From: Phytohabitans flavus
GTDB lineage: Bacteria; Actinomycetota; Actinomycetes; Mycobacteriales; Micromonosporaceae
Assembly: GCF_011764545.1 (NCBI RefSeq)
Contig: NZ_AP022870.1
Location: forward strand, 4,014,001-4,078,000
Reading direction: 5' to 3'
Length of the DNA stretch: 64,000 bases
Part shown: piece by piece, positions 57,355 through 64,000 of the stretch
Position numbering within the stretch: the stretch's first letter is position 1
Layout: every line of letters starts with the position of its first letter
Notes under the pieces: generated by a model
Database searches by the model: none
Told to the model about the DNA's origin: nothing
Seen by the model: the letters and a program-made list of their open reading frames with translations, nothing else
Program-made: the position numbers and the translations under genes

Positions 57355-57420
57355 GAGCTACCGCGACGTCCGCGGTGGTCCAGACCGCTGCTCCCGCGGC
57401 CTCACCCTCCGCGGTCCACA
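57355..57420 (+). repeat. Intergenic repeat family C, copy 3
   Basis: Starts GAGCTACCGCGACGTCC; the ACCGCG and CGCGGT words around ACGTC form a perfect 6-bp stem. Continues through CGGCCTCACCCTCCGCGGTCC, then into CCCCGGCCGGCA, which is shared with copy 4. It lies 3' of the acyltransferase gene and faces copy 4. Confidence 0.8.
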
Positions 57421-57580
57421 ATCCACCCCCGGCCGGCACAGCCCGGGGGCGGCGGCGCTATCCGCCCCAGCAAGACGCACAGAGCGGGGCCGCCCGAACG
57501 TCGAACGCCGCCCGGCCCAAGGGGCCGCCACCGGCCGCGCCATGTGTCGCGGTTCGCAGATGGTGGCGCCCCTTCCGCTT

Positions 57581-57602
57581 GGGGTTGGGGTTGGGGTCGG
57601 GG
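57581..57602 (+). other. G-quadruplex motif
   Basis: Four runs of four G are separated by TT, TT and TC. This is an ideal short-loop G-quadruplex sequence on the plus strand. Confidence 0.85.
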
Positions 57603-57700
57603 CTTGTCCACAGTGGCGCTTGAGCGGGACTACTTCGCCGATTTGTCCGCATTGCCCAGCCCCACAACCAGGTGATACCGGCCCACGACAACCACGCAGA

Positions 57701-57828
57701 CCTGGTTCCCTTGATCAGCGCGTTGCGGCCGGAGCGAGCCAGCGATCGTGGTACTCAGCTGTCGTTATGGGGACAGCGAAATACCACGATCTGCTCGGTG
57801 GCGCCGACTGTAGCGCCGATCAAGGAAA
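57701..57828 (+). repeat. Intergenic double-hairpin repeat family B, copy 2
   Basis: Shares CCTGGTTCCCTTGATCAGCG with the start of copy 1 and has the same plan: outer CCTTGATC and GATCAAGG arms around an inner hairpin with CGATCGTGGTACT on the left and ATACCACGATC on the right. Central and loop bases differ from copy 1 while the pairing is largely kept. Confidence 0.75.
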
Positions 57829-57932
57829 ACGAGCGACCGAGAGTCCGTTGTTGCCGCCAGCGCAACGGGCAATGCACCCAAACGGGCGCTGAGCGCTCAA
57901 GACTCGGCGCAGGCCACACACACCCCCTCTCG

Positions 57933-58086
57933 GTGCCGTCCCGTCGGCCCTCGACCCGCTAGTTCTTGGAGCAGGCCAACGCCCGGAGCGCCACCACATG
58001 CAAACCAGAACAAACAGCACAAACGCTGGCGCCCCGGGCGTTGGCCTGCTCTGCTCATAACGGGTCGAGGACCGACGGGACGGCAC
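57933..58086. repeat. 154-bp two-tier inverted repeat
   Basis: Outer arms of 26 bp (57933-57958 and 58061-58086) pair with one mismatch; inner arms of 24 bp (57969-57992 and 58028-58051) pair with one mismatch; the loop of 35 bases is A/C-rich. Neither arm codes for anything recognisable. Confidence 0.85.
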
Positions 58087-58385
58087 TACCCCCATCCCGG
58101 AGGCCGGAGATCCCCGCCGGAGGCAAAAAACGGGGTAACCACAACCCCGAACGACACAGAACGACCGCACCAACCCTGACACCGAAGTGGCTCAGGGCTT
58201 TCAGGGCCGAAGCCCCAGACCCGCACCGACGAGACCGAACCTCCACGCAAAGACGCCGATCATGGCCGATGGCCGCGGACTTCCCTCGATCGACGCACCA
58301 GCGTCGTATCGCGCAGCGACCGTGGCGAGATCGCGCGCGCCTGGTGGGCTGCGGCCTTGCCGCCGGCCTTGCCGGCCGGGGTTGT

Positions 58386-58453
58386 TTGTGGACCGCGGAG
58401 GGTGAGGCCGCGGGAGCAGCGGTCCGGACCACTGCGGACATCGCGGTAGCCCA
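58386..58453 (-). repeat. Intergenic repeat family C, copy 4
   Basis: On the minus strand it begins GGGCTACCGCGATGTCC about 33 bp after the stop of the small hypothetical gene and ends in CCTCCGCGGTCCACA. The stem keeps pairing with a G-U in place of one G-C. Inverted relative to copy 3. Confidence 0.8.
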
Positions 58454-58486
58454 AGTCTGTCTCTTGGAACAGATCGTGGACCAGAG

Positions 58487-58900
58487 CTAGCGGGACAGCA
58501 GCTGGACGATCCGCTCGGCCTGGGGTGTGCGGAGCCGCACGTCCACGTGGCCGGACGCGGCGGTGTTGGTCGCGCCGGCGTCGTATGTGAAGCGCACCCG
58601 GCCGGGGCGCTCGGCCCGGACCTCAATGGTGGCCCAGATCGGGTGGGCGAGCGGCACATCGATGTGCCGCATGTGGTTGGCCCACACCACCAGGCGGTTT
58701 GGTGCGAGGGCGATCGCGCCGGCCGCGGGCTCGCGGCTCCAGGATGTGTACTCGCGCGCCGATCGGTATCGGCGGTAGGTAACTGTCCCGAGCAGCTCTT
58801 CCTCGAGCACCAGGAGGTCGGTCGCGGCCAGCTCGGCGCGGAGCTGGTCGGGCAGGCGCCCTGAGCGGCCACCGGCTAACGCGCGCAGGAACCAGTCCAC
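58487..58900 (-). CDS. Hypothetical protein, 137 residues
   Basis: Not recognised. A soluble protein with an N-terminal helical part (RLPDQLRAELAATDLLVLEEE) followed by regular beta strands (GTVTYRRYRSAREYTSWS, GAIALAPNRLVVWANH, TIEVRAERPGRVRFTYDAG), which look like a small PH-like barrel. Codon use is normal and the reading frame is clean. It has no operon partner: the AarF gene lies upstream with a decayed fragment in between. Confidence 0.7.
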   Translation of the reverse strand: MDWFLRALAGGRSGRLPDQLRAELAATDLLVLEEELLGTVTYRRYRSAREYTSWSREPAAGAIALAPNRLVVWANHMRHIDVPLAHPIWATIEVRAERPGRVRFTYDAGATNTAASGHVDVRLRTPQAERIVQLLSR

Positions 58901-58931
58901 CCGCCGGACGCTAGCGGAGCCCTACAAGCTC

Positions 58932-59136
58932 TCAGGCCAGCGTCAGCGTGAGGGTCGCCGCGTACGAGCCCGGGGCGGTGGTGTCCGGGATGCTCAGCGT
59001 CAGGCCGGCAGCGCAGGTGAACGTACCCGCGCTGCCGCCGGCCGAGGCGGAGCAGAGGGTGACGCCGTCGGCGAGGCCACCCGGCGCCGTGCCCGGGGCG
59101 AACGGTGAGCGAGAAGGCGCCCGGCTTCGCGCCGCC
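58932..59136 (-). pseudogene. 3' fragment of a secreted beta-sandwich protein gene
   Basis: Directly after the stop of the AarF gene the minus strand encodes GAFSLTVRPG, then, in a shifted frame, GTAPGGLADGVTLCSASAGG, GTFTCAAGLTLSIPDTTAPG and the end SYAATLTLTLA. This looks like the last domain of an exported Ig-like or WxL-like protein, with no start and a frame change. Unlike the other breaks in the window it needs a base removed, not added. Probably a true remnant. Confidence 0.45.
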
Positions 59137-61116
59137 TCAGTCCCTGCGGAAGATGACCACGAGCACGCGGAGTACGAGCACGACGGCGACCACCAGCAGG
59201 CAGTAGCCGAGCAGCGGGAAGAGGCCGAGTCCGTCGGTGACCCGCGGGCCGTCACCCATGCCCAGCAGGAGTACCGCCATCAGACCGGCCGCCGCACCGA
59301 TCACGGTCAGCAGCGCGCGGTGCAGCAGCCCGGTCACGAGTTGCCGGTCCTGGTCGTCGGCGAACAGCCGTACGTTCACCCGCAGCCGCCCCTGTTCGAG
59401 CGCCTCGCCGATCCGGTCCACCCGGCGCGGCAGTCGGCGCAGTACAGGCAGCAGCGCGGCCAGCTCCTCCTGAAGCGTGCCGGGGAGCCGGTCGGGCCCG
59501 AGCGCCTCGGCGAGCCGCCGGCCACCGGCCGAACGTGCGTACCCGATGAGGTCGAAGCCGGGCTTGAGCAGGGCGAGCGTCCCCTCCAGCGTGGCGAACG
59601 CCCGGAACACCGCCGCGACCGCCGGCGGCACGCCAAGCCCGTACGAGGTGAATGTGCGCAGCAGGCCCGCGACGGCGGTGGCGCCGGCGGTGCTCCCGGG
59701 CGCGGCGTACCGGACGATCAGCGCGCCCAGCGCCCGTTGCAGCTCGCGCTCGTCGATGGTCTCCGGCCGGTCGACGAGCTGGAGCAGCGCATCGCTCACC
59801 GCGACCGAGTCGCCCCGCCCGAGCGCGCCGAGCAGCTGGCCGACCGCCAGCCTGGACGCGGTGTCGAGGCGGCCCACCGAGCCGAGGTCGAGCATGCCGA
59901 GCGAGCCGCCGTCGGCGACGAGCAGGTTGCCCGGGTGCAGGTCCACATGGAACAGCCCGTGTACGAGTACCTGGTCGAGCATCGTGTCGAGCAGCCCGGC
60001 GGCGAGCGCGGCCCGACGCTCGTCGCCGAGCCGTTCGAGCAGGGGCTTGGCCGAGCCCAGCGGGGTACCCGGCAGGCGCTCCATCACCAGGACCCGCTCG
60101 GAGCTGAGCGCCGGGTACGGTGCCGGCACCCGCACGCCCCGGTCCGGCGACGCGGCGAGCGCGGCGGCCATGGCCTGGAGGTTGTCCCGCTCGACCGTGA
60201 AGTCCAGCTCCTCCCGCAGCGCCTCGGCGAAGCCCGCGACGAGCCGCCGCGCCCCGAACGCCCGGCTCCACGCGGTTCGCGCTTCGAGCGTCCGCGCGAG
60301 CCGCTCCAGGATGTCGAGGTCGCGCTCCACGACGGTGGCGACCCCCGGGCGGCGTACCTTGACCACGACCTCGCTGCCGTCCGGCAGCCGCGCCGCGTGG
60401 ACCTGCGCGACCGATGCGGCGGCCAGTGGCTCGTGGTCGATCCACGCGAACGCCTCTTCGACCGGCCGCCCCAGCTCCGCCGCGAGTACCCCGGCCACCT
60501 CCACCCACGGCACCGGCGCCGCCCGGTCCTGGAGCGTGGTCAACTCGTCGACGAACTCGGCCGGCAGCATGTCCCGCCGCGTGGACAGCTGCTGGCCGAG
60601 CTTGACGAACGTCATGCCGCCCTCGTCGAGCGCCATCCGCAGCGAACGCCCCAGCCGCCGCCGCGAGGCCGCCGACGTCGGCCCCTGGTCGCCCCGCCCG
60701 CGCAGGAACCGCCCCAGCCCGTGCCGCAGCACGATCCGCGTGATGGTGAGGTAGCGGCGGATGCGGGCCAGCCGCCGTACGGCGCCGCGCCAGAGCTCCA
60801 CCGGCCCGGGCAGGGATCCGGTCGGGAGCAGCACTTCGAGGATGACGAGCGCCACCATGGCCAGCAGGGCGGCGATGACGACGCCCACGAGCCCCAGCAG
60901 CAACGCCTCCCCGGAGCTGAGAGTTGCCGGGTCGTCGGGCGCGAGCGCCTGGAGGATCGGCGGGGTGGCGAAAAGGACGAGGACGGCGGCGAGGATCGTG
61001 CGGACCGGCCCGAGCCGCACCCCGAGCAGCCGCCGGATGACGGCCGCGAAGAACCACACCGTCACGACCATGGTGGGTACGAACAGAATCACCGAGATCG
61101 TCGTCTCCACGATCAC
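59137..61116 (-). CDS. ABC1/AarF/UbiB-family atypical kinase
   Basis: A 659-residue membrane-associated protein. Two or three N-terminal membrane segments precede the ABC1 kinase-like core: FVKLGQQLSTRRDMLPAEF (K-x-G-Q motif), ASVAQVHAARLPDG (Ala-rich loop), VVVKVRRPGV (Lys), HGLFHVDLHPGNLLV (catalytic loop) and LDLGSVGRL (metal site). A last pair of membrane helices lies at the C-terminus. UbiB-type proteins support quinone or other isoprenoid-lipid synthesis. It lies 14 bp after the RraA gene, so they probably share a transcript. Confidence 0.93.
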   Translation of the reverse strand: MIVETTISVILFVPTMVVTVWFFAAVIRRLLGVRLGPVRTILAAVLVLFATPPILQALAPDDPATLSSGEALLLGLVGVVIAALLAMVALVILEVLLPTGSLPGPVELWRGAVRRLARIRRYLTITRIVLRHGLGRFLRGRGDQGPTSAASRRRLGRSLRMALDEGGMTFVKLGQQLSTRRDMLPAEFVDELTTLQDRAAPVPWVEVAGVLAAELGRPVEEAFAWIDHEPLAAASVAQVHAARLPDGSEVVVKVRRPGVATVVERDLDILERLARTLEARTAWSRAFGARRLVAGFAEALREELDFTVERDNLQAMAAALAASPDRGVRVPAPYPALSSERVLVMERLPGTPLGSAKPLLERLGDERRAALAAGLLDTMLDQVLVHGLFHVDLHPGNLLVADGGSLGMLDLGSVGRLDTASRLAVGQLLGALGRGDSVAVSDALLQLVDRPETIDERELQRALGALIVRYAAPGSTAGATAVAGLLRTFTSYGLGVPPAVAAVFRAFATLEGTLALLKPGFDLIGYARSAGGRRLAEALGPDRLPGTLQEELAALLPVLRRLPRRVDRIGEALEQGRLRVNVRLFADDQDRQLVTGLLHRALLTVIGAAAGLMAVLLLGMGDGPRVTDGLGLFPLLGYCLLVVAVVLVLRVLVVIFRRD

Positions 61117-61130
61117 CGACGATATCGGGG

Positions 61131-61835
61131 CTAGACCTCTATTGCGCCGCCGACCTCACGCAGGTGATCGCGCAGCGTCCAGCCGGGCTGCTCCTGCCGC
61201 CGCGCCAGGAACTCTGTGAACCGCAGCTGGTCGCGCAGGGTCTCGCCGGCTCGGATGCGGTCGGCCTGGCGGCGCTCGGTGTCGCGGATCGCCTCGGCGG
61301 CGTCTAGCACCTCGGATACGCGCGACGACGGTACGAACAGCACGCCGTCCTCGTCGCCGAAGACCACGTCGTCGCGGGTGACCGTCCACTCGCCCACCTG
61401 GGCCGACGCCAAGGCGCCGTCGGGGCGGGCGTCCAGCCGCAGCGGGCCGGTCGGCAGCGAGCCCAGGCTGAAGAGCGGCAGGCCGATCTCGCGTACGTCC
61501 GCCGTGTCGCGGTGCAGGCCCCAGATGACCACGCCGCTCAGCCCGGCCGCCCGCGCCTCGAGTACGGCCAGGTCGCCGACGCAGCTTTCGTCGACGCGAC
61601 CGCCGTTGTCCACCACAAGCACGTCGCCGGGCTCGGCCAGCTCGTACGCCTCCAGGAACACGTCCACGCTGCCCACGTGCCGGGCCGGCGCCACCCGCCC
61701 GGCCAGGCGGTCACCCTGGACGACCGCGCGCAGGCCGGCGGGACCGCAGCGGACCGGTACGCCGGCGCGGATGCAGCCGTCCGCGACGTGGGCGGTGGTC
61801 AGCGCGGCGAAGCGGGCGAGCGACTCAGCTGACAT
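61131..61835 (-). CDS. RraA-family protein (aldolase-like fold)
   Basis: A 234-residue protein of the RraA/HMG-aldolase/demethylmenaquinone-methyltransferase-like family. Visible landmarks are GDVLVVDNGGRVDESCVGDLA (glycine-rich loop) and the G-x20-R-D-type segment GVVIWGLHRDTADVREIGLPLF, and DDVVFGDEDGVLFVPSSR, typical of the divalent-metal aldolases. It may cleave or form a 4-hydroxy-4-methyl-2-oxo acid. ATG overlaps the end of the YfhO gene by 11 bp. Family name is secure, activity is not. Confidence 0.9.
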   Translation of the reverse strand: MSAESLARFAALTTAHVADGCIRAGVPVRCGPAGLRAVVQGDRLAGRVAPARHVGSVDVFLEAYELAEPGDVLVVDNGGRVDESCVGDLAVLEARAAGLSGVVIWGLHRDTADVREIGLPLFSLGSLPTGPLRLDARPDGALASAQVGEWTVTRDDVVFGDEDGVLFVPSSRVSEVLDAAEAIRDTERRQADRIRAGETLRDQLRFTEFLARRQEQPGWTLRDHLREVGGAIEV

Positions 61836-64000
61836 TGGCGGCGACGGGAGGTGACGTCGGGATGGCCTGCCGGCGCCGGCGGCGCAGCCACCACCACTCC
61901 CCCAGGACGGCCAGCAGCAGGATGGCACCGGTCGAGATGGTCAGCCACTTGCCCAGGTCGTGCCCGCTCGGCGCGTAGCTGAACCGCACCGTGTGCTTCC
62001 CCTGCGGCACCGCGACCGCGGCCAGGGCGTGGTCGGCGCGGACCAGGTCGGCCCGCTTGCCGTCGACGGTGACCTGCCACGTCGGCTGGATGGCGTCGGC
62101 GAGCACAAGGTATCCAGCACCCTGCGCGTCGACCGTCACCTCCATCTCGTCGAAGCCGTCCTCCACCCACTGGATCTCGGCCGGGGCACCGCTCGCCTCC
62201 GCGCCGGGCACGTCGAGCAGGATCTCGTCGGGGGCGAGGGTGCCGGCGGCGAGGCGCTCCATGCGGCGTTTGCCATCGGGCTCGACACTCGTCCGCGACG
62301 CCCACCGCACGCGGGGCTGGGCCTTGGTGCGCTCGTAGATGACCGCCGCGTCGTCGAAGACGACGCGCAGGCCGTCGTCGGCGGTACCGACGACCGAAAG
62401 CGCCGGCTTGCCGGCCCGGCCGGCCACCCAAAGCGCGGGGCCATCGCGGACGGTGATCTCCGCGGTGAGCGGGCCGCGCGCGTCCTCCGCCGCGAGGGCG
62501 ACGAAGAACGGACTGCCCTGGGCGATGGTGCGGTCGTAGCGCTCGGCCTTCGCGACGACGGCGCCGCTGGGGTCCTTCAGGGCGATTTCGATCCGGGTAC
62601 GGTTTGACGGCTTGATGCCCGGCGAGTCCGGCAGGATCGCGATGGCGCGGAGTGGACCGCCAGCCGGGACGGGCACGCTGACCGCCTGGTTGGGCTGGAT
62701 CAGGAACCTGCTGCCGTCGCCCCGGTCGACCCGCTGCGGGCCCCACGGCACGCGCTCCGGCGGCGTCACGTAGTGGGTGACGCTCATCAGGTCCAGGATC
62801 GGGCTGGTGGGCGGGGATCCGTCAAGCGGCTCGGTGCGCAGGTACGTGGCCGGCTTGGGCGGCGGCCTGAACTGCTGGCCCGGCATCTCCTCCAGCAGCT
62901 CGGCGAAGCGCGTGTCCACAAAGGAGTGACCGTGCAGCGCGCGCAGCTTGTACTGCATGTGGATGCCGCCGAACACCGCGTTGTCGCTGCCGAACCACCG
63001 CTCGTGGTCCAGGTGCGTGGCCAGGTACGTGTGCACGTCCGTGACCGGGTAGAAGTTCTCCTTCTCGGTGCGCGGGTAGTACGGCCGTACCCAGATCAGC
63101 GCCTGGACCGCGATGAGCAGCGGGATGAGCCCGGCGATCGCCACCCGGAACATCGGCTTCCGCGGGCCCCACCACAGCAGCGCGGCACACGCCGCCGCGA
63201 CCGCGACGAACGCCAGCCCCTGAAGCACCTCGATATTCAGCTGGACGCCGGCGGGGCGCATCACGCGGAGGCTGGTGCGGTTGGCCCATGCGGTCTGCGC
63301 GACGTCGCGTCCGATCACGTACGCGACCACGCCGCCCGCCCCGACGGCCGCCCACACCGCCACGGCGTAGAGCTTGCGGGCGCGGGAGGTGGCCTCGCTG
63401 CGGCGGCGCAGCAGCAGCTCGAACCCGGTCGCGGCGAGCACCGCCACGAGGAAGCCGAGGACGCTGCGGGCCCGCTCGACGGAGTTGTCGGAGAAGAGGT
63501 ACGGCAGCTTCTGGAGGAGCGCGAGCGGCGGCCCGCCGCCGAAGACCACGATGCCCCAGGCGAGCGTCGCGCCGACGAAGAACGCCCACGTGGCGCGCGG
63601 CAGCACCGCGCGGCCGGACCGGGCCAGCGCGACCGCGGCGATGGCGAGCACGAGCACCGCCGCGCCGACGTACGACACTTCCTCCAGGAAGATCCGGATG
63701 TGGAAGTAGTTGGGCGGGTTGGCCGGGTCGGTGGTGCCGAACGCGTACGGCGCGATGGAGGTCAGCAGCAGCTCGAACGGGACGTGCTGGTCCGGCGTCT
63801 GCTCCCGCCCGCGCACGAGCACGGTGGACATGATGCTCACCCACGGCAGAAGCTGCGCCGCCACGAGCATGACGCCGGCGACCACGCCACCCGCGCCCAG
63901 GGCGAGCGTCGCGGCGACCCGGCGCAGCGCGCCCGGATTTTCCGCGAACGCGCGCACGGCCAGGTAGAAGGCGCCGGTGACCAACGCGTATCCGGTGACG
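61825..64000 (-). CDS. YfhO-type membrane glycosyltransferase, paralogue 3 (N-terminus outside window)
   Basis: At least 720 residues; the start lies beyond the right edge. It has the same plan as the protein at 40558-43443: VRGREQTPDQHVPFELLLTS, then membrane segments with SYVGAAVLVLAIAAVAL and LPYLFSDNSVERARSVLG, the extracytoplasmic FYPVTDVHTYLATHLDHERW and the C-terminal AGYLVLADAIQPTWQVTVDG before the last membrane helix. No frameshift in the visible part. The RraA gene begins inside its last codons, unlike the other two paralogues, which sit beside glycan genes. Confidence 0.9.
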   Translation of the reverse strand, partial: VTGYALVTGAFYLAVRAFAENPGALRRVAATLALGAGGVVAGVMLVAAQLLPWVSIMSTVLVRGREQTPDQHVPFELLLTSIAPYAFGTTDPANPPNYFHIRIFLEEVSYVGAAVLVLAIAAVALARSGRAVLPRATWAFFVGATLAWGIVVFGGGPPLALLQKLPYLFSDNSVERARSVLGFLVAVLAATGFELLLRRRSEATSRARKLYAVAVWAAVGAGGVVAYVIGRDVAQTAWANRTSLRVMRPAGVQLNIEVLQGLAFVAVAAACAALLWWGPRKPMFRVAIAGLIPLLIAVQALIWVRPYYPRTEKENFYPVTDVHTYLATHLDHERWFGSDNAVFGGIHMQYKLRALHGHSFVDTRFAELLEEMPGQQFRPPPKPATYLRTEPLDGSPPTSPILDLMSVTHYVTPPERVPWGPQRVDRGDGSRFLIQPNQAVSVPVPAGGPLRAIAILPDSPGIKPSNRTRIEIALKDPSGAVVAKAERYDRTIAQGSPFFVALAAEDARGPLTAEITVRDGPALWVAGRAGKPALSVVGTADDGLRVVFDDAAVIYERTKAQPRVRWASRTSVEPDGKRRMERLAAGTLAPDEILLDVPGAEASGAPAEIQWVEDGFDEMEVTVDAQGAGYLVLADAIQPTWQVTVDGKRADLVRADHALAAVAVPQGKHTVRFSYAPSGHDLGKWLTISTGAILLLAVLGEWWWLRRRRRQAIPTSPPVAANVS

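Larger units (their letters stand above)
57302..58486. other. Gene-free, repeat-rich region of about 1.2 kb
   Basis: No convincing gene is present. It holds two inverted copies of repeat family C, one of family B, a 154-bp inverted repeat and a G-quadruplex motif, each listed separately. The block between the two family C copies is therefore flanked by inverted repeats. It separates the lipid cluster from the small hypothetical gene on the other strand. Confidence 0.7.

Overview
The window is high-GC actinobacterial chromosome, most like Micromonosporaceae (inferred from the gene families, strong GC third-position bias, GTG/TTG starts and many 4-base ATGA/GTGA gene overlaps; no rRNA or other species-level marker is present). 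No CRISPR array, rRNA or tRNA was recognised.

Layout. 1-21 kb is mixed housekeeping and accessory sequence: the end of a glutamate-cysteine ligase family gene, a membrane protein, citrate synthase, small enzymes and regulators (VOC, AraC, cupins, an ECF sigma factor beside an atypical SDR), and a tightly overlapping minus-strand redox operon at 7.7-11.05 kb (Lys/Pro-rich membrane protein, ApbE, ferric-reductase-like membrane protein, NuoF-like flavoprotein, ferredoxin). An IdeR/DtxR-type iron box precedes a lone siderophore-type ABC ATPase at 18.3 kb, followed by a two-component system. 21.8-26.5 kb holds a SWIM/SNF2 helicase pair and an aldo-keto reductase.

26.7-48.5 kb is a cell-envelope glycan region. 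A long minus-strand array runs from a GlgA-like glycosyltransferase and GlgB through TreZ, a YfhO-type GT-C protein, a GtrB/CsbB-type GT2, two GT4 enzymes, methyltransferases, an LPG-synthase-like membrane protein, another GT-C protein, a GT2-methyltransferase fusion and an SMR-type small carrier. On the plus strand a second YfhO and LPG-synthase-like pair sits nearby, and a third YfhO paralogue leaves the window at the right end. The likely theme is synthesis of polyprenyl-phosphate sugars in the cytoplasm, flipping, and transfer outside the membrane.

49.8-57.3 kb is the most interesting locus: a TetR regulator with a clear palindromic operator, then a ferritin-like diiron protein, a fatty-acyl-reductase/HAD-phosphatase fusion, a zinc alcohol dehydrogenase, a LarA-type (nickel-pincer family) protein with altered substrate-site residues, and a PlsC-type acyltransferase, all co-directional and nearly or actually overlapping. 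It looks like a dedicated lipid/fatty-alcohol pathway that I cannot match to a named one. 58.5-64 kb has an unknown small protein, a decayed secreted-protein fragment, an ABC1/AarF kinase and an RraA-family protein.

Two features cut across the window. First, at least 15 breaks in otherwise good genes, in 11 genes between 9.7 and 39 kb, are each repaired by adding one base to a G or C run; this looks like sequence-consensus error more than real decay. Second, three families of short structured intergenic repeats occur (terminal-inverted-repeat elements at 4.65 and 30.64 kb; a double-hairpin element at 30.95 and 57.70 kb; a roughly 60-85 bp element at 17.1, 31.3, 57.4 and 58.4 kb). They cluster, with a 154-bp inverted repeat and a G-quadruplex motif, in the gene-free stretches 30.6-31.3 and 57.3-58.5 kb.
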